NCBI RefSeq assembly: GCF_963675165.1
Contig: NC_087379.1
Span: 6,117,839-6,181,838, forward strand
Direction: 5' to 3'
Origin: Halichondria panicea
Lineage: Eukaryota; Porifera; Demospongiae; Suberitida; Halichondriidae
DNA length: 64,000 nt
Part shown: positions 50,401 through 63,584 of the stretch, one piece after another
How the letters are laid out: each line of letters opens with the position of its first letter
Numbering within the stretch: the first letter of the stretch is position 1
Program-made: the position numbers and the translations under genes
Notes under the pieces: model-generated
Told to the model about the DNA's origin: nothing
The model's database searches: none
Seen by the model: the letters and a program-made list of their open reading frames with translations, nothing else

Positions 50401-52656
50401 GAGAAAATGTTTGCAGCTCAATAGCAGAGAGTGGGGTTCCATATTTGTACATTGTACACTGCATTTGGCTTCCCATGAATTGTTAGATATGTACCTCGTG
50501 TGAAGAATTCCATAATGAGAATTTGCTTTACATAACTTTTATTATTTCCACAGACACGGTATTGTACTTGGACGCTGCCTAGTTCCAATCCGTGTGTGCA
50601 CGTCACCTGGTCGAGATCGAATCATCGATGAGAAGAAAGTTAACAAAGAGACAGCGGAGGAGGAGGGTGAGGCACAATCCTCTAGGAAGAGAAGCCTAGG
50701 TGAGTGCTCAGTATGGAGTCCTGCTGTGACATCCCTATTCGAGTTTAGTATTGTATTGTTCTTCTTTCCCATGCTGATTTTGCTTCCCGTTCCCTAGGCT
50801 GCGGTTTCACTAGATAATAGTTAGGGATTGTGGGAAACTCGTTATAATCCATTCATGCGCGCCACTAATTACATGTAGATGACAAAGCATTTGGCTACCT
50901 CAAGAGAGTCATAGTTACTCCACCGTTTACCCGCACTGAGTGTCTATTGCTCAAAGTCAAAGTGGCCAGGAATAAAGTCAAATACAAATAGACATAATTA
51001 TGTATGTGTACTACATGTACTTGTAGGTGTAGCTATTTAGGATATTTGTGTTCTTGTTTCCCAGATGATGATAGTGTTACCGAGGTGACGCACTACACCA
51101 TGCCCCCCAAGAGACCCTGTTTACAGTTATCCGAGCCAAAAGTCAAGCATGTGATTTGGGTAAGGCAGTACATGTGCATGCCCAGAGGAGGTCCGACATG
51201 CGTGCACGAATCGTTACCAAGTTCAGTGCATTGATGTCATTGCGGTCACGTGATAATATCCAGGCCAATACACTAGTACTTATAGTGATTTGTGTACGCA
51301 TGTTGGACCTTCCCTGGTGCATGCCATGTCATGTACATGAATTGTATTTGCTTGAGCTCATTTGTTTATGAAGCCATTACTGTACATGTGCATGTGTGGT
51401 AGAGTTCAGAGTGTGAGCTAAACTGTTTGTTTGCATGCCAAGCACAAGTCATAATTATCATAATTAAGATTTGTATTACTTCAAAGAATTCATATGTGGT
51501 CCCTGATGTTAGGATGTGTATAATACGTGAAGTAATTCCAACTCCCCCTCCTCCCCCCTGCCCACACACAGACCAACAAAGAGCTGATCCCGTACATTGA
51601 TGTTACCGTTCGTATGATGGAGCAGGTGCACAGTGTACCTCCCCTGACAACTGCCCCTCCTGACCAAGTACCCACATCCAGAGAGGTACAAGGGTTCTAT
51701 AATTATACGACTTGCTAGTGAACTAATGCATCCGTGTGTTCAATCATGCATGGTATTGTGTGTTTCTTAGGTAGGTATGCCCCCTAGGACTTTTTTCTTT
51801 GTTTGATGCTTAGCTACATGTACTCAGCTAAAATGAGGTCCTAATGTTTCTCAAATCCAGTATTAAACTAACTCAAAATCTCCCTTCAGTATACATACAT
51901 CGTAGCCATAGTTCTGTTATAATCTCTATATACAGTACTTCAACCAGCTTGTTTTCCCCGTGTGCAGATGTACCCGAGCGTAGAGGCTTGGCTGGATAGC
52001 CTGGGTTTTGCTCGCTATGCCAATATCTTCAAGGACAAGGGCATTATCAAACTGTACCAAGTACCCAGCATCACGGAGGAGGTATAGTAATAACAATACC
52101 TATCATTGTGCTGCTATAATTATATCAAACATCAGGGTTTATGTGCTGATGGCACATACCAGTGCATACCAACACATTCCTTCAAAGTTTATATTGATGC
52201 AGAGGTGTCTACTATTTATTAACCATACTTCGTTCCTATGTTTGTATTGGTCACGAATTCCAATACTTTACCCTCCCCCCTTTCCTGCAGGAGCTCAAGT
52301 TGTGGGGCATAACGACCGGGACTCACTGTAGAAAGATAATTGCTAGCAAAGACAGTGTTATAAAGAGGGATGGGTCACTCTCCACTCAATCGAGCATTGA
52401 ACAAGATGGCTGCTCTCCCCCACTCTTCACATCTCAGTCTCCGCCCACACACCCCCACCAAATAATAACAAGACAGCTGTCACGGCAACTATCACAGGGA
52501 TCTGGAAACAGTGGATCCCAGAATTCACAAATCTCAAGCAGTTCAGCAGCTGCTTACTCTCAATCTCAGTCGTTTGAGGTAGTGCAAATACAACTGAAGA
52601 AAAAAATCAGCAGCTCGAGCAGTAGTGGTTCTTCACAAAACAATGGGAGAAGATGA
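47450..52656 (+). CDS. TP63: p53/p63/p73-family transcription factor with SAM domain, 16 exons
   Basis: Exons: 47450-47565, 47622-47671, 47821-47885, 48025-48129, 48598-48776, 48883-48937, 48997-49032, 49088-49157, 49215-49285 (donor weak), 49839-49986, 50246-50342, 50554-50699, 51065-51159, 51572-51685, 51968-52081, 52291-52656; 608 residues. The N-terminal transactivation box reads SQETMNNLMFSL (cf. SQETF..LW..L). The DNA-binding domain (about 173-370) has TPPPLNCGIRAMAIY, HFIRAHET, SVVTPF, HVEIMFILEQHGIVLGR and the DNA-contact loop RVCTSPGRDR. A KR-rich stretch and helix (ELIPYIDVTVRMMEQ) may form the oligomerisation region. SAM is at about 450-510 (VEAWLDSLGFARYANIFKDK ... ELKLWGIT), then a Ser/Gln-rich tail. 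SAM marks the ancestral p63/p73 architecture. The junction after 49277-49285 is the only one that needs checking. Confidence 0.94.
49709..49798. mobile_element. MITE family C, palindromic, in p53-family intron 9
   Basis: About 90 bp whose ends are inverted: agaggtttgacaaccgtgcg and the reverse complement of cgcacggttgtcggacctcc. A second member (GAGGTCCGACATGCGTGCA ... TGTACGCATGTTGGACCT) lies at 51183-51315 in another intron of the same gene. Confidence 0.65.
50138..50244. repeat. pyrimidine-rich ~45-bp minisatellite before a splice acceptor
   Basis: About 2.5 copies of a unit containing catgttcc, acccccacattcttatccc and gtatacttt run directly into the acceptor cccccacag of the DNA-binding-domain exon at 50246. 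The repeat thus forms the polypyrimidine tract. Confidence 0.8.
51183..51315. mobile_element. MITE family C, second copy
   Basis: Inverted ends described for 49709-49798; in the intron between exons 13 and 14 of the p53-family gene. Confidence 0.6.
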
Positions 52657-53100
52657 ACTGGAACTTTATTATATTCAAATTGATTTTTGGTATCAAAATG
52701 TGAACAATTCTTTGTTATATGAGTTTCATTGCGACTTCACTTGTCCTGTAGCTATTCTTAAATACATGACTTGTGCATTACTAACCATTATATAAGTGGT
52801 TTATTTATGTTATCATTTTTGAACCACGTGAATTGTGTTAATTGTCTATCATAATAATTATGTCTTCAAAATTTCAAATTAGTCATACACAGGGGACTGA
52901 AGGAATAAGCCTCTAAATATTTACTTCTTACTGTGGCAATCTTTACCACACATTACAAAACAATGATCTGCTCTTTTGGTCTATTAGTCATTAAAATCAT
53001 TATCGGAAACTGGCATGCATTTTCCTTGCATTTTTAACAGTCCACCACTTATATATATAATTATTGTGCATTCAGATAAACCCAATTGCAAGTTGGAAAA
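52657..53100. other. 3' flank of p53-family gene
   Basis: AT-rich, presumed 3' UTR and spacer; no gene seen. Confidence 0.5.
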
Positions 53101-53340
53101 TAGCAGGAGAGCATGACATGCACTCCTGATAATAGCAGGAGAGAGCATGACATGCACTCCTGATAATAGCAGGAGAGAGCATGACATGCACTCCTGATAA
53201 TAGCAGGAGAGAGCATGACATGCACTAGCTCCTGATAATAGCAGGAGAGAGCATGACATGCACTCCTGATAATAGCAGGAGAGAGCATGACATGCACTCC
53301 TGATAATAGCAGGAGAGAGCATGACATGCACTCCTGATAA
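53101..53340. repeat. 34-bp minisatellite, 7 units
   Basis: Unit tagcaggagagagcatgaca followed by tgcactcctgataa. The first unit is 32 bp, and one inner unit carries a 4-bp insertion (cactagctcc for cactcc). The unit ends are partly self-complementary (aggag / ctcct). The frames that run through it (52984-53457, 53061-53417) are repeat artefacts. Confidence 0.97.
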
Positions 53341-53345
53341 TGAGT

Positions 53346-53768
53346 TATAAGCAGAAAATGATGAGAGAGGTGCATGAGTCGAGGAGCGTTCATTGATTGA
53401 ATTTGGTAGACCTGCAAGGAAGAATAAAATAAGTATAATATAAGTTAACAAGGCCACAAAAACTGATTTACAACGAAAGTCTTGTACAAAATTAATGTAT
53501 GCACATAGTTACATGTAAATAATAACCATATGGTATGCTGGTAGTATCATAGTATCAACTGTTCAAAAAAAGGTATCAGCAGAAAAATTGACCCTTTGCG
53601 ATTGCGTTCTGGCAAATTGTGTGTAACTACCAGTGCTAATTTAGGTTTCACGGTTTTATTTATGCAAGTTGATTAACGCTCGCAAACTGTTCCCATAAGT
53701 CAAAACATTCTAGTAATACGGTTGTCATAACTGCATGGTAAATGAGGGAGTATACTGCCATTGGCACT
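53346..53768 (-). pseudogene. TLE: Groucho/TLE 3' UTR and last-intron remnant
   Basis: Bases 53355-53640 match the 3' flank of the intact Groucho end at 58275-58560 (shared strings: aatgatgagag, gaggagcgttcattgat, agtcttgtacaaa). Bases about 53722-53768 match the last-intron sequence at 58757-58820 (tgtcataactg, aaatgaggg, tactgcc). The last coding exon between them is not recognisable. This is the leftmost, most decayed Groucho segment. Confidence 0.6.
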
Positions 53769-53804
53769 GCCCCCGTCCAATCAGAGAAAAAGGAATGGCT
53801 TGCA
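53769..53804. mobile_element. TIR remnant of the Mutator-type element
   Basis: gcccccgtccaatcagagaa followed by a diverged aaggaatggcttgc matches part of the 69-bp TIR of the element at 20139-20901. It lies exactly where a last-intron piece of Groucho (left) meets a WD40 exon piece (right), so it marks a deletion junction. Confidence 0.75.
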
Positions 53805-54110
53805 AGAGTCCTGCCATCAGCATGACCGAATATAATTGTCCCCAGAAAATCCAGTGTATAGTGAGTGTACCCCCATCTGAGTAAGCTGGAGGTCTCACAT
53901 GTGTATATGTGCCGCACAGGGTTGCTAATGGCAACGACACAGACAACCCCTCGTTGTGTAGAAGAGTGCCGACGCTTCAAATGTTCTTAGGTAGTCCGGG
54001 GACCTGCTGCAGATGCATCCAAGGTAACCGGCTACTTTACAGTCAACTCCTATTTGGACTGAGTAATGCTTGTGTGCACGTACATGTGTGCCGGTGTGGG
54101 GAGAGATGTG
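53805..54110 (-). pseudogene. TLE: Groucho/TLE WD40 exon remnant, copy 1
   Basis: In minus sense it reads VVCVVAISNPVRHIYT (cf. Groucho VVCAVTISNPTRHVYT), then a nucleotide-level relic of LD.LG.DNYIRSC and DGRTL. The GGKGCVKVWD part is deleted and the exon is cut by the mobile-element scar. Followed by an opposite-strand dead TRAF copy. Confidence 0.7.
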
Positions 54111-54213
54111 GTGAGCCGTAGCCATATCTATGAACATATGGACACCACACATCAGATAATCTGATACATGATGACAAATGCAGCATTGGCCCTGTTTTGT
54201 TTCAGAAAGAATC

Positions 54214-55471
54214 AATGGCCTCACCAAGCCAAAATAAGAAGCAACCTAATAAAAGAGTTTTAGGTTCTTGGAACCTCCACCAGAGCACCTCCTCCAGTCA
54301 GAGTGTCCAGTTTGTCTTCAGATCATTCGAGAGCCCCACCAAGTCATATGCTGTGGTAATAGCTTCTGTTACTTTTGTATTTAGCAAGTTAAAGATGAAA
54401 ACAAGCCTTGCCCGACTTGCAACAAAGAAGGATTGTCTGACTTTCCCGACAAGAGACTGAAACGATCGCTAGCTATATGCTTTGAAAGTTCACTGTAGCT
54501 ACCAGAAATACGGGTGTGAGTGGACGGGGGAACTGGGGCAGCTTGATGAGCACCTCAACACAGATCCACTGCCAGAGAAACATCTCGAAGGATGTCTATT
54601 TATCGAGGTCAATTGCATGTACAATTGCGGGGACAAATTGCAGCGAAGACTAATTCAAAACCACCAAACCGATCGTTGTCCCAAACGTCCATTTGGTTGA
54701 TCACTGCCATGATTACGAATCTACTGTTGATGATGTCACCAACAATCACTGGCCTGTGTGTAGATCATTTCCTGTCCCATGCCCTAACGAGGTGGGTCAA
54801 CTCTTCAACCTCAGAACCTAGACAGCCATGTTGCCGATGAGTGCCCCCTGACCACGATCAACTATGACTTACCACGTAGGTTGTGCTGTGAAACTCCCTT
54901 GACAAGACATGCCAGAACACCTGAGAGAGAACCTACTCACACACATCTCTCTATTAGCCACCAGCCACTCCAAGCAACAAGCTCAAATTAACAAGACGAC
55001 CTCGCAAAGCTATTACCGGTAACATCAAGCAGTATGAAGAGATTCGAGCATTGAGAATGCAAGTGGCTAGTCCACAAGTCCTGGCTATGACCAACTTCCT
55101 ACCAGCACAAGACTAGTGGTATTCCCATCCCGTCTACACACACCATCAGGGATACAAGATCTGTCTTGGAGTTAATATATACGACGTTACCGTTCTTCAG
55201 TACACATATGTACATCACGGTGCATGTGCTCTTCATGATTGGAGAGTTTGACGCTATAACATGGCCATTTCAAGGGGAGATCTCGATACAACTGTTCGAC
55301 CAGGTCAAAGGAAAGAAGAATTTAAAAATTGATTGACAATGATTAAAACGTGCAGCAGAGTGACAAAGGGAGAGAGGATAACTGATGGACAGTCATGTTA
55401 CACTATACTTGGAACCAAGTACTTACAAAACGACACTCTTCTCTTTCAAATATGCAGCGTTAGACTGAAGT
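54214..55471 (+). pseudogene. TRAF: TRAF-like pseudogene
   Basis: Aligns along its whole length with the intact TRAF at 56280-57638: start MASPSQNK, RING, zinc fingers (GCEWTGELGQLDEHLNTDP), coiled coil and MATH-domain C terminus. It carries many lesions. A deletion removes the codons after KRVLG and shifts frame before the RING. A deletion after CPKRPFG makes a TGA. The second finger block is frameshifted, and the coiled coil and MATH parts have further deletions and stops. No single frame covers more than about 85 residues. It is the most diverged of three TRAF copies. Confidence 0.9.
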
Positions 55472-55744
55472 AGTACTAACTATGCCAGTCATATTAAATA
55501 GCATTCAGCATGCATTCTTTACGTATACCTATATGTACCATTGCAAGTGTTACAATCATAATCAGATGATGAGTAACCAATCATGCAGATTGGTGGATTT
55601 ACATTATGAGCTACTAGAATGCTTAAATTCTCGGCGTGGTGGTATAGCTTAATACTGATTACGTCAATGTGATCATGAGTATAGTATATATTGGCCGAAA
55701 TTAATTGACCAACAATTAAGCCAGTTAAGATAATAGTCCATTGT
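55472..55744. other. spacer between dead TRAF and next Groucho remnant
   Basis: AT-rich; no gene seen. Confidence 0.4.
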
Positions 55745-56110
55745 TCAACTCACAACAGCCAGGTCCCAGAGGTAGGGCGTGTTCGTCTCTCCACCCATAA
55801 TCGATGTCCTGCCATCAGGAAGCAACTTGCTAAATGTCCCCCAGGCAATCCAGTGACTGTGTATAGGGTGGTGTCTTGAGTATACCCCCGTCTGAGTAAG
55901 CTGGAGGTCCCACACTTTGACACACCCCTTGCCCCCGGTGTATATGTATATGTATATGTATATGTGCCAAATTGGGCAATGGCACAGACGTCCTCATTGG
56001 GTAGTAGTGGAATGCAGACTGACTGCGAATGTTCATAGGAAGTCCCAGAGATGCATCCAAGGGTCACCGGCTGGCTGTACTTACCGTCAGCTCCTGCACC
56101 GAGTAGTGCC
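55745..56110 (-). pseudogene. TLE: Groucho/TLE WD40 exon remnant, copy 2
   Basis: In one frame it gives YTGGKGCVKVWDL and later [17 protein letters not shown] and YLWDLA before a gtgag donor. Between them the frame is shifted, since the expected SLDCLGD reads in another frame and meets TAG. The upstream part carries a run of tatacat repeats. The downstream Groucho exons that should follow are missing; the dead TRAF lies there instead. Confidence 0.7.
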
Positions 56111-56279
56111 TATTTATATGTGTGAGGAGAGATGTGGTAAAAACCACTATGGGTGAATATAATTATGCATAATTATGACCACACACAAATGAATCGCATG
56201 ATCAGTAATAGTTATGATATTCACGATGACCATACATGCAAAAAGCAGGTAGCGTGACACACCCTATTTTGTTTCAGCA

Positions 56280-57638
56280 ATGGCTTCACCAAGCCAAAAT
56301 AAGGAGCAACAACCTGATTGTAAAAGAGTTGTAGGATTCGATTGTGAGTTCCTGGAACCTCCACCAGAGCACCTCCTCCAGTCAGAGTGTCCAGTTTGTC
56401 TCCAGATCATTCGAGACCCTCACCAGGTCACATGCTGTGGTAATAGCTTCTGTTACTCTTGTATTCAGCGAGTTAAAGATGACAACAAACCTTGCCCAAC
56501 TTGCAACAAAGAAGAATTGTCTGATTTCCCCGACAAGAGGCTGAAGCGATCGCTGTATGCTTTGAAAGTTCGATGTAGCTACCAGAAAGATGGATGTGAG
56601 TGGACGGGGAAACTGGGGCAGCTTGACGAGCACCTCAACACAGATCCACTGCCAGAGAAACAACTCAATGGATGTTCATTTGTCGAGATCGATTGCCTGT
56701 ATAATTGCGGGGACGAATTGCAGCGAAGAGACATTCGAAATCACCAAACCAAGCGTTGTCCCAAACGTCCGTTTGGTTGTGAGCACTGCCATAATTACGA
56801 GTCTACCGTTGATGACGTCACCAAAAACCACTGGCCTGTGTGTGGGTCCTTCCCTGTCCCCTGCCCTAACGAGTGTGGGTCAACTCTTCAACGTCAGAAT
56901 AAGGACAGCCATCTTGCCGATGAGTGCCCCCTGACCACCATCAACTGTGACTTCCACCACGTAGGCTGTGCTGTGAAACTTTCTCGACAGGACATGCTAG
57001 AACACCTGAGAGAGAACCTACCCACACACGTCTCTCTATTAGCCTCCAGTCATGTCAAGCAACAAGACGACCTCGCAGAGCAGAAAGCTATAAACATCAA
57101 GCAACAAGCTCAAATTAACAAGCAACACGAAGAGATTCGAGCATTGAGAATGCAAGTGGTTGGTCCACCAGTCCTTGCTATGACCAATTACCGACATCAC
57201 AAGACAAACAATGTCAGGTGGTACTCCCGTCCTGTCTACACACACCATCAGGGATACAAGATCTGTCTAGGAATTGATGCTAGTGAAGGGCCTAAAATGT
57301 TTGCACATCTTAATATTAAAGGATTAATGGCTAATATTAAAGGATTAATGGCCATCAATGTGTATGTGTTTTTCATGAGGGGAGAGTTTGATGATTCACT
57401 AACATGGCCATTTCAAGGGGAGATCTCGATACAATTGCTCAACCAGGTCAACAGTGAGCAAAATGTGAAATTTGAAATGAACTACAATAGATCGACAATG
57501 ATAAAAATGTGCAGCAGAGTGACAAAGGAAGAGAGGGCAACTGATGGACAAGTGCAGGAGGAAAAATACCTAGTGGAGACCAAGTACTTACAAAATGACA
57601 CTCTTCTCTTCCAAATATGCAGTGCTAGACTAAATTAA
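56280..57638 (+). CDS. TRAF: TRAF-like RING/zinc-finger/MATH protein, copy A, single exon
   Basis: 452 residues. The RING finger is at about 37-75 (CPVC...CGNSFCYSC...CPTC), followed by several TRAF-type zinc fingers (about 100-245) and a Gln/Glu-rich coiled coil (about 250-295). A C-terminal MATH/TRAF domain (about 305-452) includes YKICLGI, VYVFFMRGEFDD, LTWPFQGEISIQLLNQ and LFQIC. TRAFs trimerise, bind receptor tails and act as E3 ubiquitin ligases in innate immune and developmental signalling. A 21-bp tandem duplication at about 57311-57352 repeats NIKGLMA inside the MATH domain. gtttcag just upstream of the ATG suggests a spliced non-coding 5' exon. The gene lies on the strand opposite to Groucho, between two Groucho exons. 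Confidence 0.95.
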   Translation: MASPSQNKEQQPDCKRVVGFDCEFLEPPPEHLLQSECPVCLQIIRDPHQVTCCGNSFCYSCIQRVKDDNKPCPTCNKEELSDFPDKRLKRSLYALKVRCSYQKDGCEWTGKLGQLDEHLNTDPLPEKQLNGCSFVEIDCLYNCGDELQRRDIRNHQTKRCPKRPFGCEHCHNYESTVDDVTKNHWPVCGSFPVPCPNECGSTLQRQNKDSHLADECPLTTINCDFHHVGCAVKLSRQDMLEHLRENLPTHVSLLASSHVKQQDDLAEQKAINIKQQAQINKQHEEIRALRMQVVGPPVLAMTNYRHHKTNNVRWYSRPVYTHHQGYKICLGIDASEGPKMFAHLNIKGLMANIKGLMAINVYVFFMRGEFDDSLTWPFQGEISIQLLNQVNSEQNVKFEMNYNRSTMIKMCSRVTKEERATDGQVQEEKYLVETKYLQNDTLLFQICSARLN

Positions 57639-58609
57639 TGAACTAACTCTACATAATTATTATACAGAGCTTTAAATTGCACGTGCTCGAGTAAGCTGTG
57701 TATAGTGAACATGCAGTAAGGTTTATTCACAACGAAGAAAATCTGCCATGCATGATAGAAACGAGATGTCATTAGAGTCATGCATAAATTATTGAACACT
57801 AGTGCGACTCACCTGTTCCAATGTGTGGGCGAAGGACATTGGGTGATGAGGAGGGTGGGTGGACGGTGCATGCATGTATCTATCACGAATACGGCATGTT
57901 AGATCGCAATAAGGCATTATAACAGTGGTACAGTACATGACTTACTGTTGGCAACCATGCAGCTGCTCCTTGAGAACGAAGAATCATGCAGGGATTCAAT
58001 ATCAATTCTCTCTCCTCACTTTATAGTCTCGTATATATATACCCAGATAGCCTCTTTTTCTGTTGCTACTTTTACAGTTGTATATATATATATTGGTACA
58101 GCTAACTCTACCTTAGTAGACTTCACTGCAGCTAGTGGCCATTGTGCTGAGAAGCTTGATTGGTTACTATATATATAGCTACATGCATATAGACATGGTT
58201 TTATTCTACAATTCCATGCACCACCCACCACCACTTGAGTTGATAATAATAGTCATAATAAACATTAGAACAGAAGATGATGAGAGGGATACAGAGTGCA
58301 TGAGGAGCTAACAAACATGTACAGGGTAGCAGAAACATGGACACACTAACAGTCTACCACCCTACAGTCACTAGCACTATAGGAGCGTTCATTGATATAT
58401 AGGAGAAGAAAGAATTTAGTAGATCAGGAACCTGCAAGGGAGAATAATATACATTGTAAGTATAAGGCGCCACAAAAACTGGTTTACATGCAACGACAAG
58501 TCTTGTACAAATAAATCTATATGTAGATTAACCTGGTTACTGCATGGTACTGGTAGTATTACCTGTTCAGTATAATATTATTATTATAGCTATTAAGAAA
58601 AGGTCTCAC
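57639..58609. other. TRAF 3' flank, candidate Groucho exon and Groucho 3' flank
   Basis: 57813-57879 (minus) has acceptor and gtgagt donor and could be a Groucho linker exon; its homologue is at 62787-62858. The lengths differ by 5 nt, so if coding, one is shifted. The rest matches 62592-63584 closely and is non-coding. Confidence 0.4.
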
Positions 58610-61105
<2,496 letters not shown>

Positions 61106-61217
61106 AGCACAGAGAAGTGCCTGCATGTGTGTGGAGAGATGTGGTGAACATAACTATGTGCACCACAAACCTCAATGAATCACATGTAGTAGATCTAAAT
61201 GACCATACAGAAAAGCA

Positions 61218-62591
61218 ATGGCCCAAAATCAAGAACAACCTAGTAAAAGAGTCGTAGGATTCGATTGCATGTTCTTGGAACCTCCACCAGAGCACCTACT
61301 CCAATCAGAGTGTCCAGTTTGCCTACAGATCATTCGAGAGCCCCACCAGGTCACATGCTGTGGTAATAGCTTCTGTTACTCTTGTATTCAGCGAGTTAAA
61401 GAGGACAACAAGCCTTGCCCGACTTGCAACAAAGAAGGGTTGACCGACTTCCCCGACAAACGACTGAAACGATCGCTGTATGCTTTGAAAGTTCGATGTA
61501 GCCACCAAAAAGATGGGTGTGAGTGGACGGGGGAACTGGGGCAGCTTGATGAGCACCTCAACACAGATCCACTGCCAGAGAAACAACTCAATGGATGTTC
61601 ATTTGTTGAGATCGATTGCCTGTATAAGTGCGGGGACGAATTGCAGCGAAGACACATTCAAAACCACCAAACCAATTGTTGTCCCAAACGTCCATTCGAT
61701 TGTGAGTACTGCCATGATTACGAGTCTACCGTTGATGATGTCACCAACAACCACTGGCCTGTGTGTGGGTCCTTCCCTGTCCCCTGCCCTAACCAGTGTG
61801 GTTCAAATTTTCAACGTCAGAATAAAAACAGCCATGTTGCCGATGAGTGCCCCCTGACCACCATTAACTGTGATTTCCACCACGTAGGCTGTGCTGTGAA
61901 ACTCCCTCGACAAGACATGCCAGAACACCTGAGAGAGAACCTACTCACACACATCTCTCTATTAGCCTCCAGTCATGCCAAGCAACAAGACGTCCTCGCA
62001 GAGCAGAAAGCTATGAACATCAAGCAACAAGCTCAAATTAACGAGCAACAAGACGACCTCGCAGAGCAGAAAGCTTTAAACATCAAGCAATACGAAGAGA
62101 TTCGAGCATTGAGAATGCAATTAAACACTGTAACAATGGTTAGTACTCCAGTCCTCGCTCTGACCAATTACCGATATCACCAGACAAACAATGTCAGGTG
62201 GTACTCCCGCCCCGTCTACACACACCATCAGGGATACAAGATCTGTCTAGGAATTGATGCTATTAGAGGGCCTTACATGTATGCACGTAGTATAGGATTA
62301 AATACCATCAAGGTGTATGTGTTTTTCATGAGGGGAGAGTTTGATGATTCACTAACATGGCCATTTCAAGGGGAGATCTCGATACAATTGCTCAACCAGG
62401 TCAACAGTGAGCAAAATGTGAAATTTGAAATGAACTACAATAGATCGACAATGATAAAAATGTGCAGCAGAGTGACAAAGGAAGAGAGGGCAACTGATGG
62501 ACAAGTGCAGGAGGAAAAATACCTAATGGAGACCAAGTACTTACAAAATGACACTCTTCTCTTCCAAATATGCAGTGCTAGACTAAATTAA
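61218..62591 (+). CDS. TRAF: TRAF-like RING/zinc-finger/MATH protein, copy B, single exon
   Basis: 457 residues, same architecture as copy A. The last ~90 residues are identical except one Val/Met, and the zinc fingers differ at scattered sites. The coiled coil carries one extra DDLAEQKA.NIKQ repeat, and the NIKGLMA duplication of copy A is absent. Both copies keep all RING and finger cysteines. The near-identity of the 3' half against the more diverged 5' half suggests gene conversion or a recent duplication boundary. Opposite strand to, and between exons of, Groucho. Confidence 0.95.
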   Translation: MAQNQEQPSKRVVGFDCMFLEPPPEHLLQSECPVCLQIIREPHQVTCCGNSFCYSCIQRVKEDNKPCPTCNKEGLTDFPDKRLKRSLYALKVRCSHQKDGCEWTGELGQLDEHLNTDPLPEKQLNGCSFVEIDCLYKCGDELQRRHIQNHQTNCCPKRPFDCEYCHDYESTVDDVTNNHWPVCGSFPVPCPNQCGSNFQRQNKNSHVADECPLTTINCDFHHVGCAVKLPRQDMPEHLRENLLTHISLLASSHAKQQDVLAEQKAMNIKQQAQINEQQDDLAEQKALNIKQYEEIRALRMQLNTVTMVSTPVLALTNYRYHQTNNVRWYSRPVYTHHQGYKICLGIDAIRGPYMYARSIGLNTIKVYVFFMRGEFDDSLTWPFQGEISIQLLNQVNSEQNVKFEMNYNRSTMIKMCSRVTKEERATDGQVQEEKYLMETKYLQNDTLLFQICSARLN

Positions 62592-63584
62592 TGAACTAAC
62601 TCTACATAAGTATTATACAGAGCTTTAAATTGCGCATGCAGTAAGTGGCTCGAGTAAGCTGTGTATAGTGAACATGCAGTAAGGTTTATTCACAACGAAG
62701 AATTTATAAGAAAATCTGCCATGTATGATAGAAACGAGATGTCATCAGAGTCATGCATAAATTATTTGAACGCTAGTGTGACTCACCCATTCCGATGTGT
62801 GGGCAGAGGACATTGGGTGATGAGGAGGGTGGCGGGTGGATGGAAGGTGTACATGTATCTATCACGAATACGGCATGTTAGATCGCAATAAGGCATTATA
62901 ACAGTGGTACAGTACATGGCTTACTGTTGGTAACCATGCAGCTGCTCCTTGAGAACGGAGAATCATGCAGGGATTCAATATCAACTCTATCTCCTCACCT
63001 TATAGTCTCGTATATATATACCCAGCTAGCCTCTTTTTCTGTTGCTACTTTTACAGTTGTATTGGTACAGCTAACTATATACCTGTACATAGTATAGACT
63101 TCACTGCAGTGGCCATGCTGTTATAATTTTTGTGCTGAGAAGCTTGATTGCATGGTTACTATATAGCTACATGCATGTAGACATGGTTTTTTTCTACAAT
63201 TCCATGCACCACCCACCACCACTTGAGTTGATAATAATAGTCATAATAAACATTAGAACAGAAGATGATGAGAGGGATACAGAGTGCATGAGGAGCTAAC
63301 AAACATGTACAGGGTAGCAGAAACATGGACACACTAACAGTCTACCACCCTCAGTCACTAGCACTATAGGAGCGTTCATTGATATATAGGAGAAGAAAGA
63401 ATTTAGTAGATCAGGAACCTGCAAGGGAGAATGAATACATTGTAAGTACAAGGCCAGAAAAACTGGTTTACATGCAGCGACAAGTCTTGTACAAATAGAT
63501 CTATATGTAGATTAACCTGGTTACTGCATGGTACTGGCAGTATTACCTGTTCAGTATAATATAGCTATTAAGAAAAGGTCTCAC
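62592..63584. other. TRAF 3' flank and duplicated Groucho 3' flank
   Basis: Closely matches 57639-58609 with a few small indels; non-coding apart from the candidate exon 62787-62858. Confidence 0.5.

Noticed and set aside
50881-50970. Possible extra p53-family exon (DDKAFGYLKRVIVTPPF...)
   Set aside because: It can start in phase after exon 12, but the possible donor gives the wrong phase for exon 13 and there is no similarity to the family at this position.
53101-53340. Regular direct repeats resembling a CRISPR array
   Set aside because: Units are contiguous with no variable spacers, and the genome is eukaryotic.
52984-53457. 157-residue frame rich in SACHALSCYYQE repeats
   Set aside because: It is a translation of the 34-bp minisatellite; two frames are open because of the repeat period.
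57813-57879. Groucho linker exon
   Set aside because: Splice-like ends are shared with 62787-62858, but the two copies differ by 5 nt and no frame convincingly matches Groucho; kept only as a candidate in the spacer note.
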